DNA of 12,919 nt from NCBI GenBank assembly GCA_022508685.1, contig JAFLUS010000021.1, forward strand, positions 1 to 12,919, written 5' to 3'. The number at the start of each line of letters is the position of its first letter. Positions within the stretch are counted from its first letter, which is position 1. This document shows, in pieces, positions 1 to 8,094 of the stretch. This stretch comes from Prevotellaceae bacterium. Lineage in GTDB: Bacteria > Bacteroidota > Bacteroidia > Bacteroidales > Bacteroidaceae. The translations under genes were made by a program, and so were the position numbers. The notes under the pieces were generated by a model. It worked only from the letters and a program-made list of their open reading frames with translations. It made no database searches and had not been told where the DNA came from.

Positions 1-45
1 ATGCAAATTTTTGGGCGGAGCATCGGTGAATTCATGGAAAATGAC

Positions 46-53
46 TATCTTTG
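46..53 (+). promoter_or_regulatory. Candidate Bacteroidetes -7 promoter box upstream of the small secreted protein gene
   Basis: The sequence TATCTTTG matches the Bacteroidetes -7 consensus TAnnTTTG exactly and sits 43 nt before the start codon at 97. A good -33 TTTG at the usual 19-21 nt spacing is missing. The nearest TTTG (10-13) is 32 nt away, so the promoter is only half convincing. An ATGCAAA element at 1-7 begins 45 bp upstream of this box, the same distance as at the rimP promoter. Confidence 0.5.
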
Positions 54-96
54 CGTCTGTTGTTGTGTGAAACAGGTATAAGGCACAGATGTTTTT

Positions 97-579
97 ATGA
101 AATTTAATTCCATTTTCAAGTCGGTTCTGCTTACGTTCTTTGTGGCAATGACGGGCATGAAGGCTGCGGCGGCAGAATGGTGGCTCGTGGCAGACGGCAT
201 CGACACGATGCCGATGGACAGCGTGATTTGCCTTGTCGCATCCGATGATTCCGACCGCATGATGGTGGTCGGAACGGACAGGGTCATCGGCGGAGTTGCC
301 AAAGTGTGGTTCGAAGCATTTGAGGACAGCGCCGTGCCCGAAGTGTGGCAGCAGCGCAGCCATGCGGACGTCGGCATCCTGTATACGGGTGACAGGCTGA
401 CGATGAGCGGTCTGCATGCCGATGCCGACGTGCGGATATATGCGGCAAACGGACGGCTGGTGCGTGCCTGCCGCCTGAAGGCGACCGACGGAACGGCGAC
501 AATCGGCGTCGGCGACCTTTCGTCGGGGATGTACATTGTGCAGATTGCCGGCACTTCGTTTAAGATGATGAAGAAATAG
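97..579 (+). CDS. Small secreted protein with T9SS type A-like C-terminal sorting domain
   Basis: This is a 160-residue exported protein of unknown function. Residues 1-26 form a signal peptide: a Lys near the start, a hydrophobic core LLTFFVAM, and an Ala-rich cleavage site before EWW. Residues about 27-90 are a short beta-rich stretch with no recognised catalytic motif. Residues about 92-160 resemble the T9SS type A sorting domain: VRIYAANGRLV, then DLSSGMYIVQI, then a basic KMMKK end. In known T9SS substrates this domain directs passage across the outer membrane and surface attachment or release. The short mature region resembles small Prevotella and Bacteroides proteins made of a beta module plus this tail, so it may be a surface or periplasmic adaptor rather than an enzyme. 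It lies 19 nt before the deacetylase-like gene and is probably cotranscribed with it. The start is the first ATG that gives a complete signal peptide. Confidence 0.75.
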   Translation: MKFNSIFKSVLLTFFVAMTGMKAAAAEWWLVADGIDTMPMDSVICLVASDDSDRMMVVGTDRVIGGVAKVWFEAFEDSAVPEVWQQRSHADVGILYTGDRLTMSGLHADADVRIYAANGRLVRACRLKATDGTATIGVGDLSSGMYIVQIAGTSFKMMKK

Positions 580-598
580 AAATCCTATCTACCCTCCT

Positions 599-2626
599 AT
601 GTCAAGCAGAAGTCAAGTCATCGCATTAGCGATATGGGCAGCCGGCGTGTCGTTGCCCTGTGCAGCCCAGTTCTCTGTCAAGACTGCCGACGGCAACGTG
701 GCGACGGTCGGCGACGGCCGTTTCGTGCGAACGGAAGCAGCGGCATCCGGTTTCAGTTTTGGCGGCATCGACGTTGCAGATATTGCCGAAATCCGTTCGG
801 CTGCCTACGTGCCCAATCCCGATGCGGGTCTGCCCGAAGGGGCTGTGCGGCTGAAACCGGCAGCCATTCTCGACCTCACCGCTGCCGTCGGTGAGAACGA
901 AAGTGCGGTGCGCAACCGCTATTCCTGTGAATATATGCTCAACGTGGCAGGCATTCCCTATTTCGTCACGACGTCGCTGGAGGAGGCGGTCGGCGGTTCG
1001 TCGCTGATGGTGCTGACCTCCACTCCGAAATCGTCTACGTTCTCTGCCGAGGACATCGCGCGGCTCAAAGGCTATGTGAGCGACGGCGCACTGCTTTTTG
1101 CACCGAACATCGGCAATGTGGCTACTGACGGACTGAAGGAACTCTTCGGCGTGGCGAGCGTTGCCTATTCGACGAAGCAGTCGGGGCGCACGTTGGTGTG
1201 GAGCAGCGAACGGCATCCCGAACTATGCTACATCGACGAACCCGAGGAGCAAACCACTGCCATCGGGTCGATTAACGTGGCGTGCCTCACGCCCTCTACC
1301 GGCACGGCAATGGGTTATTACAACGGCGATGCTGCAGCCGTCGGCGTGGTGAAAAACACGCTTGGCAATGGTGCATCCTATCTCTTCGGCTGCCAATGGG
1401 GCGATGTGGTGCAACGTCCGCAACTGAACAAGGACGCCAATACCAATCGGGGCAGAAGCAACACGTTCGAACCATCGGCAGACATGTATCCGCTGTTCAT
1501 TCGTGCAGCCTATGCGGCTGCCAATCCCGTCGCAACGTGGAAATACACCGTGCCCGACGGCTACCATGCCGTACTCGTCCCCACCCACGACTGCGATTCA
1601 CGCACAGCCATGGACGAGATGCACTACATGGCTGACTATGAACAGAGTCTGGGCTTGCGTGCCCACTATTTCCTGACGGTGCACTACTTCCGTCAGCAAG
1701 GCTACATGTCGGCATTCTGGAACGACGAAACGCTTCCCGCCATGAAGAACCTGCTGAGGGCCGGCCACACCGTCGGGTCGCACTCCATTTGCCATTATCC
1801 CGATTTCGGGTCGTACACGGGGGCGGCACTCGACGCGCATTTCCCGATGAAAGAGTATACGCGGGAGGAATATGCCGCCTATGCCACGCACGACATGAAT
1901 ACGGGCGTTTCATACGGCTCCACGTGGGCAGAACTCGTGCTGTCAAAGCAAATCATGGAAGAAGACCTCGGCGTCCGTGTCCGGGCTTTCCGTTCGGGTC
2001 ATCTCTGCGTCAACGCCCACATGCCCGAAGCCCACAAGCAGGCCGCATACGACTTTTCGTCGTGCTATACGGCATCGTCCGTGCAGAGCCAGTTCCCTTT
2101 CATTCAGCGCATGAACAACGAATGGGACGGCGAGCCCACAGGCACGCTGCAACTGCCGCTCCACTTCTCCGACGTCTTCAGCGGCGAGGCGATGAATGAG
2201 GACAATTATCAGGAAAAGGCTCATCTGTGGATTGAACTTTTCAACAAGTTGAAGGGCAATTATGCGTCGTCCATCATCCTCGTCCATCCCAACCGCGAAT
2301 GGAAAATGACGGCGCAGAAGATACTGGTTGAGGGCATGGACAAGGAGGTCTGCGGCTTGTACAACTTCATCGACTATGGCGACTTCTGGTTAGGTCGCGA
2401 ACGATTTGACTATGAAAGTTTCGTCGTTCCCGACGACAACAAGGTGATTGTCCGTGCAAAAGCCACCGACATCGCTGCCAATCCCTCTCTCGCCATCACC
2501 ATCGAGGCGCAGGGGACAGACGTGCCCTCTGTCGTGCTGATTGACGAGGATGGCGTGGAGCATCCGTCGACCTTGTGTCATCTTGACGGCAACCGCCATT
2601 TGCTCATTCTCTCCAAGAAGAATTGA
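599..2626 (+). CDS. Secreted divergent NodB-type polysaccharide deacetylase-like protein with N-terminal amidotransferase-like domain
   Basis: This 675-residue exported protein has a signal peptide at residues 1-23 (cleavage likely PCAA/Q, with no lipobox). Residues about 24-70 form a short beta module. Residues about 95-300 look like a class-I glutamine-amidotransferase or ThuA-like fold (SLMVLTSTPKSS, then DIARLKGYVSDGALLFAPN); that assignment is inferred from pattern only. Residues about 322-570 carry NodB-like motifs: THDCD with D331 and D333 in place of TFDDG, HSICH with H395 and H399, FRSGH at 464-468, and ILVHP with H563. The Asp-His-His set that binds metal in carbohydrate esterase family 4 is therefore plausible, but motif 1 is altered. 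About 100 C-terminal residues form a separate beta-rich region. In known relatives such enzymes remove acetyl groups from polysaccharides in the envelope or outside the cell; the substrate here cannot be read from sequence. The gene probably shares a transcript with the T9SS-tailed gene upstream. It has no T9SS tail of its own, so periplasmic location is likely. Confidence 0.7.
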   Translation: MSSRSQVIALAIWAAGVSLPCAAQFSVKTADGNVATVGDGRFVRTEAAASGFSFGGIDVADIAEIRSAAYVPNPDAGLPEGAVRLKPAAILDLTAAVGENESAVRNRYSCEYMLNVAGIPYFVTTSLEEAVGGSSLMVLTSTPKSSTFSAEDIARLKGYVSDGALLFAPNIGNVATDGLKELFGVASVAYSTKQSGRTLVWSSERHPELCYIDEPEEQTTAIGSINVACLTPSTGTAMGYYNGDAAAVGVVKNTLGNGASYLFGCQWGDVVQRPQLNKDANTNRGRSNTFEPSADMYPLFIRAAYAAANPVATWKYTVPDGYHAVLVPTHDCDSRTAMDEMHYMADYEQSLGLRAHYFLTVHYFRQQGYMSAFWNDETLPAMKNLLRAGHTVGSHSICHYPDFGSYTGAALDAHFPMKEYTREEYAAYATHDMNTGVSYGSTWAELVLSKQIMEEDLGVRVRAFRSGHLCVNAHMPEAHKQAAYDFSSCYTASSVQSQFPFIQRMNNEWDGEPTGTLQLPLHFSDVFSGEAMNEDNYQEKAHLWIELFNKLKGNYASSIILVHPNREWKMTAQKILVEGMDKEVCGLYNFIDYGDFWLGRERFDYESFVVPDDNKVIVRAKATDIAANPSLAITIEAQGTDVPSVVLIDEDGVEHPSTLCHLDGNRHLLILSKKN

Positions 2627-2672
2627 CAGCGGCAGTTTGCCAGACCGAAAACATTCATTTTCAGCCGTATGT

Positions 2673-2691
2673 ATGCAAAATTCATGCAAAA
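2673..2691 (+). repeat. Two ATGCAAAA direct repeats one helical turn apart, upstream of the rimP promoter
   Basis: ATGCAAAA occurs at 2673-2680 and again at 2684-2691, start to start 11 bp. The pair lies just upstream of the -33 box (2694-2697). The position and A-richness fit an UP-like element contacted by RNA polymerase, or a site for a regulator binding one face of the helix. The function is inference. Confidence 0.5.
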
Positions 2692-2693
2692 GT

Positions 2694-2725
2694 TTTGGCA
2701 ATGTGGAATATTCTGCTTAACTTTG
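2694..2725 (+). promoter_or_regulatory. Bacteroidetes-type promoter for rimP-nusA-infB-cvpA
   Basis: A -33 TTTG (2694-2697) and a -7 TAACTTTG (2718-2725) are separated by 20 nt, which matches the Bacteroidetes sigma factor consensus in sequence and spacing. Transcription would start near 2730-2735, giving a leader of about 60 nt before rimP. The gap 2627-2794 between the deacetylase-like gene and rimP holds this promoter and no convincing terminator. Confidence 0.8.
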
Positions 2726-2794
2726 CGGCGAAATGACAAGGAGGGGCTTTCGAGTTCCTCCTTCTTATTTACAAGTTTTGACGAACAAACGAAT

Positions 2795-3262
2795 ATGATT
2801 GACAAGCAGAAAGTAAGAGAACTGGCAGAGGAATGGCTCGCAGGCAAGGAGTATTTCCTCGTCGATGCCACTGTAGATGCAGACAACAAGATTACGGTGG
2901 AAATCGACCACAAGGACGGTGTTTGGATTGAAGATTGTTGCGAACTGAGCCGATTTATCGAGGCGCATTTCGACCGCGACGAGGAGGATTTTGAACTCGA
3001 AGTGGGTTCGGCAGGCATCGGACAGCCGTTCAAAGTGCTGCAGCAGTATCTGAACAATGTGGGGAACGACGTGGAGGTGCTCACTGCCGAAGGACGGAAG
3101 TTGGAAGGCGAGTTGCTGGCTGCCGACGCAGACGGATTTGTGGTCGCTGCCGACGAGAAGCAACGTGTGGAAGGCAAGAAGCGTCCCGTGTGGGTGAGTG
3201 TGGAGCACCGCTTCGGCTATGCCGACGTGAAGTGGGTGAAGGCAGTCATCGATTTTAAATAA
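2795..3262 (+). CDS. rimP: Ribosome maturation factor RimP
   Basis: RimP is a cytoplasmic factor that binds the 30S subunit and helps its late maturation. The 155-residue product has the two expected domains. The N-terminal alpha/beta domain (about 1-80) includes FLVDATVDADNKITVEID and ends with FELEVGSAGIGQPFK, the Bacteroidetes version of the family's LEVSSPGLxRPL motif. The SH3-like C-terminal domain (about 85-155) includes VEVLTAEGRKLEGELLAAD. The reading frame stays open back to an ATG at 2669, but the promoter -7 box (2718-2725) lies inside that extension and the family starts near MIDKQKVREL. The ATG at 2795, preceded by an A-rich ACGAACAAACGAAT context, is therefore chosen. The gene is first in the operon and 13 nt before nusA. 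Its order before nusA and infB is conserved in many bacteria. Confidence 0.93.
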   Translation: MIDKQKVRELAEEWLAGKEYFLVDATVDADNKITVEIDHKDGVWIEDCCELSRFIEAHFDRDEEDFELEVGSAGIGQPFKVLQQYLNNVGNDVEVLTAEGRKLEGELLAADADGFVVAADEKQRVEGKKRPVWVSVEHRFGYADVKWVKAVIDFK

Positions 3263-3275
3263 ACAAAACAACATA

Positions 3276-4541
3276 ATGGCAACTAAAAAACCTAAGAACA
3301 GCGTAAACCTGATAGAGACTTTTCAGGATTTCAAAGAGACAAAGAACATCGACAAGGCAACCCTTGTGAGTGTGATTGAGGATTCGTTCCGCAGCGTATT
3401 GCAGAAGGTGTATGGGCACGACGACAATTTCAGCGTCATCGTGAACCCGGAGAAGGGCGACTTCGAAATCTACTGGAACCGCATGGTGGTGCCCGATGGT
3501 GAGGTGAAGAACGAAACGGCGGAAATCGCGCTGTCGGAAGCACGCAAGGAAGACCCCGACTACGAAGTGGGCGAGGAATTGAGCCAGAAGGTGAATTTCA
3601 CGGATTTCGGACGCCGTATGATTTTGAACCTGCGTCAGATGATGGCTGCCAAAATCTTGGAACTGGAGCACGACAATCTTTATAATAAATATGTAGACAA
3701 GGTCGGAAGCATCGTTTCGGGCGAGGTTTACCAGATTTGGAAGCGCGAAATGCTGCTGCTCGACGACGAGGGCAACGAATTGCTGCTGCCGAAGACGGAA
3801 CAAATTCCGGGCGACTTCTTCCGCAAGGGCGATACGGCTCGTGCCATCGTGCTGCGCGTGGACAACCAGAACAACAATCCGAAAATCATCCTTTCGCGCA
3901 CTGCTCCCGAATTCTTGCAGCGACTGCTTGAAAACGAAGTGCCGGAAATCAACGATGGCCTCATCACCATCCGCAAGATTGCCCGCATCCCGGGCGAACG
4001 TGCGAAGATTGCCGTCGAAAGTTACAACGAACGCATTGACCCGGTCGGAGCCTGCGTCGGCGTGAAAGGTAGCCGCATCCACGGCATCGTGCGCGAACTG
4101 CATAACGAAAACATTGACGTCATCAACTATACGAGCAACATCAAACTCTTCATTCAGCGTGCGCTGAGTCCGGCTCGCGTCTCTTCCATCACCCTCGACG
4201 AGGATGCCAAGAAGGCGGAAGTGTATCTGCAGCCCGACCAAGTCTCGCTGGCGATTGGTAAGAATGGTCACAACATCAAGTTGGCATCTATGCTGACGGG
4301 ATACACCATTGACGTATTCCGCGAAATCAACGACGAGGACGTTGACAACGAAGACATCTATCTCGACGAATTCAAGGACGAAATCGACGAATGGATTATC
4401 GAAGCCATCAAGGCGCTCGGTCTCGACACTGCGAAAGCCGTGCTCAACGCCCCGCGCGAAATGCTCATTGAGAAGGCCGATTTGGAAGAGAGCACCGTCG
4501 ACGAAGTGCTCAACATCCTGCGTGCCGAATTCGAAGAGTAA
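3276..4541 (+). CDS. nusA: Transcription termination/antitermination factor NusA
   Basis: NusA binds RNA polymerase and nascent RNA, modulates pausing and termination, and takes part in rRNA antitermination. The 421-residue protein has the N-terminal polymerase-binding domain (about 10-135, including FTDFGRRMILNLRQMMAAK), an S1 domain (about 140-210, VGSIVSGEVYQ through NPKIILSRT), and two KH domains. Their GxxG loops are at VGVKGSRI (261-268) and IGKNGHNI (327-334). The KH1 lead-in DPVGACVGVKG (255-265) is diagnostic. The last 65 residues are acidic, followed by one helical segment, consistent with at most one acidic-repeat-like unit. The protein is intermediate in length between the short Gram-positive form and the E. 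coli protein of about 495 residues. It lies between rimP and infB and is presumably cotranscribed with both. Confidence 0.96.
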   Translation: MATKKPKNSVNLIETFQDFKETKNIDKATLVSVIEDSFRSVLQKVYGHDDNFSVIVNPEKGDFEIYWNRMVVPDGEVKNETAEIALSEARKEDPDYEVGEELSQKVNFTDFGRRMILNLRQMMAAKILELEHDNLYNKYVDKVGSIVSGEVYQIWKREMLLLDDEGNELLLPKTEQIPGDFFRKGDTARAIVLRVDNQNNNPKIILSRTAPEFLQRLLENEVPEINDGLITIRKIARIPGERAKIAVESYNERIDPVGACVGVKGSRIHGIVRELHNENIDVINYTSNIKLFIQRALSPARVSSITLDEDAKKAEVYLQPDQVSLAIGKNGHNIKLASMLTGYTIDVFREINDEDVDNEDIYLDEFKDEIDEWIIEAIKALGLDTAKAVLNAPREMLIEKADLEESTVDEVLNILRAEFEE

Positions 4542-4581
4542 ATCCATACACATAACGTATTAAAAATCTCCATTCAACAAT

Positions 4582-7461
4582 ATGCCAGTAAGACTAAATA
4601 AAGCATTAAAAGAACTGAACGTAGGAATCAACACCGTGGCTGAATTCCTGCAAAAGAAGGGCAAGGCGCTCGAAGATGCCAGCCCCAATGCGAAACTCAC
4701 GGATGAGCAGTACGACCTGCTTATGGGTGCTTTTGGCGCTGACAAGAACAAGCACGACGAAATCCAGCAGAACATCAAGCAACGCAAGGAACGCGAACAG
4801 AAGGAACGTGACGAGCGTCGCGAGAAGGAACGTCGTGAGAAGGAAAAGAGCAAGGAAGTATTCCGCACGGCGAACGAACCCAAGCAGCAGTTCAAGGTGG
4901 TCGGCAACATCAACGACGTCATGCCGAAGAAACCGGCAGAACCTGCCAAGACCGAAGCGGATGTGCCTGTCACTCCCGCAGTGGAGGTGAAGCCCGAACC
5001 ACCGGTGGTCGAGACACCTGCTCCCACGAAGCCCGAACCGCAACCCGAGGTGGCAGTGGCCGTGGAAACGCCTGTCAAGCAGGAAGAAACGCCCGCAGTT
5101 GCACCCGAACCCGCCAAGACGGAGGAAGAAGCACCTGCAGCCGAAGTGAAGAAGGAGGCGGAAACGAAACCTGCGAAGAACAAAGTCGTAGGCACCGTTT
5201 CGGAAGACGGCATTTTCCGTATGGAAACACCCAATCCGGGCGTGCAGTTCAAGCAAGTCGGCTTCATTGACCTCTCCAACATCAACTCCAAGACGCGTCC
5301 CGACAAAAAGACCAAGGCTGAACGCCGCAAGGAACGCGAAGAGAAGGAACAGGCTGCCAAGGCTGCTGCGGCAGGCACGGAAGGCGGAAAGAAGAAAAAA
5401 CGCAACCGCATCAACAAGGAGCGCGTCGACGTGACCGCCGCTGCCAACCAGCCGCAAGGCAATCAGAAGGGCAAGGGCAACACTGCGCAGCAACAGGCTC
5501 CTCAAGGCAGCGGAAAGAAGAAGAGCAAGAAGAAGAATGCACCGGCAAAGCAGCCTGAACTGACCGACGAGGAAATCTCGAAGCAGGTGAAGGAAACGCT
5601 TGCTCGCCTCACGTCCAAGCAGATGAAGAAAGGCGTGAAATACCGCAAGGACAAGCGCGACGCCATTCATCATCGTATGGAAGAGGAAGAAGCAGCCGAA
5701 AGTGCAGAAAGCAAGGTGCTGAAACTGACGGAATTCGTCACCGCCAACGAGTTGGCAACGATGATGGACGTGCCCGTGACGAAAGTCATCGGTACCTGTA
5801 TGGCCATCGGCATGATGGTGTCTATCAACCAGCGTCTGGATGCGGAAACCATCAATATCGTTGCCGAAGAATTCGGCTACACCACCACCTACGTCAGCGA
5901 AGACGTGTCGAACGCCATCGTTGAGGAAGAGGACAAGGAAGAAGACCTCGTTCCACGCGCTCCTATCATCACGGTGATGGGTCACGTCGACCATGGTAAG
6001 ACGTCGTTGCTCGACTACATCCGCAAGACGAACGTCATTGCCGGCGAGGCGGGCGGCATCACGCAGCACATCGGTGCATACAACGTGAAGATGAAGGACG
6101 GACGTCGCATCACCTTCCTCGACACGCCGGGTCACGAAGCCTTCACCGCCATGCGTGCCCGTGGTGCGAAGGTAACCGACATCGCCATCATCATCATCGC
6201 TGCCGACGACGACATCATGCCGCAGACGCGCGAGGCCATCAGCCACGCCGTGGCAGCCAACGTGCCGATGGTGTTCGCCATTAACAAGATAGACAAGCCG
6301 GGTGCAAATCCCGAAAAGATAAAGGAACAACTCGCTGCGATGAACTACCTCGTCGAGGACTGGGGCGGCAAGTATCAGAGTCAGGACATTGCAGCCAAGC
6401 AAGGTCTGAATGTCGATGCGCTGATGGAGAAAGTGCTGCTCGAAGCCGAGTTGCTCGACCTCAAGGCCAATCCCAACCGCAAGGCAACCGGTTCGGTCAT
6501 CGAATCGTCGCTCGACAAAGGTCGCGGCTACGTGGCTACGGTGCTTGTGCAGAATGGTACGTTGCGCCAAGGCGACGTCGTGCTGGCAGGAACCAACTGG
6601 GGTAAGATTAAGGCGATGTTCAACGAACGCGGTCAGCGCATCAAGGAGACGTTGCCCGGCGAACCGGCATTGATTCTCGGTCTGAACGGCGCACCGACTG
6701 CCGGCGACACGTTCCACGTGCTCGACACCGAGCAGGAGGCACGCGAACTGGCTACGAAGCGCGAGCAACTGAAGCGCGAGCAAGGCATCCGCACGACGAA
6801 GCGCAAGGGTCTGGAAGACATTGCGCACGACATTGCCGTGGGTGGCGTGCAAGACCTCAACCTCATCGTCAAGGGCGACGTCGACGGCTCTATCGAAGCA
6901 CTCAGCGACTCGCTCATCAAACTTTCGACGGAGAAAATCAAGGTCAACGTCATCTACAAGGCGGTCGGTCAGATTAGCGAGAGCGATGTCGACCTTGCCA
7001 AGGCGAGCGACGCCATCATCATCGGTTTCCAAGTGCGTCCGTCGCAGCCTGCACGCCGGTTGGCAGAGCAGGAAGGCGTGGACATTCGTCTCTACTCTAT
7101 CATCTACGACACCATCGAAGAGGTGAAGAGCGCAATGGAAGGAATGCTTGCACCCGAAATCAAGGAAGAGTACTCAGGTACGGCAGAAGTGCGCCAAGTG
7201 TACAAGATTACGAAGGTCGGTACGGTGGCAGGTGCGTTTGTCACCGACGGAAAAATCCACCGTTCGGACAAGATTCGCGTCATTCGCGACGGCATCGTGG
7301 TACACACGGCGGACATCAATGCGCTCAAGCGTTTCAAGGACGACGTGAAGGAGGTTTCCAACAACTTCGACTGCGGTATTTCGCTCGTCAACTACAACGA
7401 TTTGCGCGAAGGCGACGTGCTGGAAGCATTTGCTGAAGTGGAAGTGAAGCAGAAACTCTGA
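4582..7461 (+). CDS. infB: Translation initiation factor IF-2
   Basis: IF-2 is the GTPase that brings initiator fMet-tRNA to the ribosome and promotes subunit joining. At 959 residues it is a long form. Residues 1-52 are a first IF2_N domain ([17 protein letters not shown]). Residues about 55-375 are a charged linker: first a Lys/Arg/Glu-rich coiled stretch, then a Pro/Glu/Val-rich part, then a Lys-rich part. A second IF2_N-like domain (about 379-432) precedes the G domain. G1 is GHVDHGKT (467-474), G3 is DTPGH (514-518) and G4 is NKID (568-571). The expected G5 SAK reads AAK (in [11 protein letters not shown]), a small departure. Domain II (about 635-730), domain III (about 745-850) and the C-terminal initiator-tRNA-binding domain (about 870-955) follow. 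The start lies 40 nt after nusA with an A/T-rich leader and no Shine-Dalgarno site. The stop overlaps the next gene's ATG. Confidence 0.97.
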   Translation: MPVRLNKALKELNVGINTVAEFLQKKGKALEDASPNAKLTDEQYDLLMGAFGADKNKHDEIQQNIKQRKEREQKERDERREKERREKEKSKEVFRTANEPKQQFKVVGNINDVMPKKPAEPAKTEADVPVTPAVEVKPEPPVVETPAPTKPEPQPEVAVAVETPVKQEETPAVAPEPAKTEEEAPAAEVKKEAETKPAKNKVVGTVSEDGIFRMETPNPGVQFKQVGFIDLSNINSKTRPDKKTKAERRKEREEKEQAAKAAAAGTEGGKKKKRNRINKERVDVTAAANQPQGNQKGKGNTAQQQAPQGSGKKKSKKKNAPAKQPELTDEEISKQVKETLARLTSKQMKKGVKYRKDKRDAIHHRMEEEEAAESAESKVLKLTEFVTANELATMMDVPVTKVIGTCMAIGMMVSINQRLDAETINIVAEEFGYTTTYVSEDVSNAIVEEEDKEEDLVPRAPIITVMGHVDHGKTSLLDYIRKTNVIAGEAGGITQHIGAYNVKMKDGRRITFLDTPGHEAFTAMRARGAKVTDIAIIIIAADDDIMPQTREAISHAVAANVPMVFAINKIDKPGANPEKIKEQLAAMNYLVEDWGGKYQSQDIAAKQGLNVDALMEKVLLEAELLDLKANPNRKATGSVIESSLDKGRGYVATVLVQNGTLRQGDVVLAGTNWGKIKAMFNERGQRIKETLPGEPALILGLNGAPTAGDTFHVLDTEQEARELATKREQLKREQGIRTTKRKGLEDIAHDIAVGGVQDLNLIVKGDVDGSIEALSDSLIKLSTEKIKVNVIYKAVGQISESDVDLAKASDAIIIGFQVRPSQPARRLAEQEGVDIRLYSIIYDTIEEVKSAMEGMLAPEIKEEYSGTAEVRQVYKITKVGTVAGAFVTDGKIHRSDKIRVIRDGIVVHTADINALKRFKDDVKEVSNNFDCGISLVNYNDLREGDVLEAFAEVEVKQKL

Positions 7462-8000
7462 TGGATACACTCATTATCATTGTCATGCTTGTAGGCGCCT
7501 TGGTTGGCTACATTCAGGGTGCCTTCAAGATGTTGGCAAACGTAGTAGGACTGGCAGTGGGCATCTATGTCGCTGCCATTCTTTACAACTGCTATGCCGA
7601 CGACGTGGCAGCGCAGACCGGTGCACCCGTCGAGTTTGCACAGACGGTGGTGTTCCTGCTCATTGCCATCATCGTCCCCGTCGTGCTGGGATGGGTGGCA
7701 TCGCTGCTCACCCGTTTTCTCAAGACCATCCACCTCAATTGCCTCAACCGCATGGCAGGTGCCGTCGTCGGCATCGTAGGCTATGGGTTGTTGCTCAGTT
7801 TCGTGCTCAATCTGCTCGATTTCCGCAAGAGCAACGCCGGACTCAATCCCGAATTGCTCGGACAGCGCAGCGAGATGTACTACAACGTGAAGCACGCCAT
7901 TCAGCCTGCGTTGCCCGACGTGCTCATCGTTACCGACTCGACGGAGGTTGCCAATGGCGCAACGCCTCGCGACGGCATCCGCTCGCAGTTGCCGTTTTAG
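7461..8000 (+). CDS. CvpA family inner-membrane protein
   Basis: This is a 179-residue integral membrane protein of the CvpA/colicin V production family. Four hydrophobic segments are visible at about 3-18, 24-44, 61-85 and 97-120. The first loop carries the family-like GYIQGAFKML with closely spaced glycines. The last 60 residues are soluble. The family's role is unsettled: E. coli CvpA is linked to colicin V production and envelope stress tolerance, and a transporter or scaffold role has been proposed. The ATG overlaps the infB stop in the arrangement TGATG (7459-7463), which suggests translational coupling. Position after infB and before the suf genes is typical of Bacteroidales, so a housekeeping envelope role is likely, but no function is shown by the sequence. 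Confidence 0.85.
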   Translation: MDTLIIIVMLVGALVGYIQGAFKMLANVVGLAVGIYVAAILYNCYADDVAAQTGAPVEFAQTVVFLLIAIIVPVVLGWVASLLTRFLKTIHLNCLNRMAGAVVGIVGYGLLLSFVLNLLDFRKSNAGLNPELLGQRSEMYYNVKHAIQPALPDVLIVTDSTEVANGATPRDGIRSQLPF

Positions 8001-8036
8001 TGGAATTTGAGCGATTTTTAATTTGGCTGAAATATA

Positions 8037-8089
8037 ACAAGTTACAATGTGTCGAAATTCGTCAGAAATTCGTCAGTGTCACAAGTTAC
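8037..8089. repeat. Direct repeats ACAAGTTAC spaced 44 bp, upstream of sufB
   Basis: The 9-mer ACAAGTTAC is present at 8037-8045 and at 8081-8089, start to start 44 bp (about four helical turns). The first copy is part of a small dyad, TAAC-AA-GTTA (8035-8044). The second lies in the loop and 3' arm of the hairpin at 8071-8094. The pair could be an operator for a suf regulator. No known Bacteroidetes site is recognised, so this is inference. Confidence 0.45.
8054..8075. repeat. Perfect 11-bp tandem repeat GAAATTCGTCA upstream of sufB
   Basis: GAAATTCGTCA occurs twice head to tail (8054-8064 and 8065-8075) with no mismatch. The second copy runs into the 5' arm of the hairpin at 8071-8094. It may be a regulator binding site or a simple local duplication. 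Confidence 0.6.
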
Positions 8090-8094
8090 TGACG
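8071..8094 (+). promoter_or_regulatory. Hairpin immediately upstream of sufB
   Basis: CGTCAGT (8071-8077) pairs perfectly with ACTGACG (8088-8094), leaving a 10-nt loop. There is no T-run after it, so it is not a standard Rho-independent terminator. It ends 2 nt before the first possible sufB ATG (8096) and 23 nt before the preferred one (8117). It could be an operator dyad or an RNA structure affecting sufB translation. A weak -7-like TTAATTTG lies at 8018-8025 without a clear -33 box. Confidence 0.45.

Noticed and set aside
599..670. The deacetylase-like protein as a lipoprotein because of Cys21
   Set aside because: The residues before it (SLP) do not fit a lipobox, and a signal peptidase I site after Ala23 fits better.
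2631..2641. GGCA-GTT-TGCC as a terminator after the deacetylase-like gene
   Set aside because: The stem has only four pairs with a three-base loop, and no T-run follows.
2669..2794. An N-terminal extension of rimP by 42 residues
   Set aside because: The -33/-7 promoter lies within it, so it would not be transcribed from that promoter, and the family starts near the ATG at 2795.
3255..4553. A 432-residue minus-strand open frame opposite nusA
   Set aside because: It is the complement of nusA, Val/Phe/Asp-rich with no motifs.
4606..7032. An 808-residue open frame on the minus strand opposite infB
   Set aside because: It is a codon-bias shadow of infB: low-complexity Leu/Phe/His/Val-rich sequence with no recognisable domain, opposite a clearly conserved gene.
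8018..8025. TTAATTTG as a suf promoter -7 box
   Set aside because: It has one mismatch to TAnnTTTG and no TTTG at 19-21 nt upstream, so it is too weak to call as a separate promoter.
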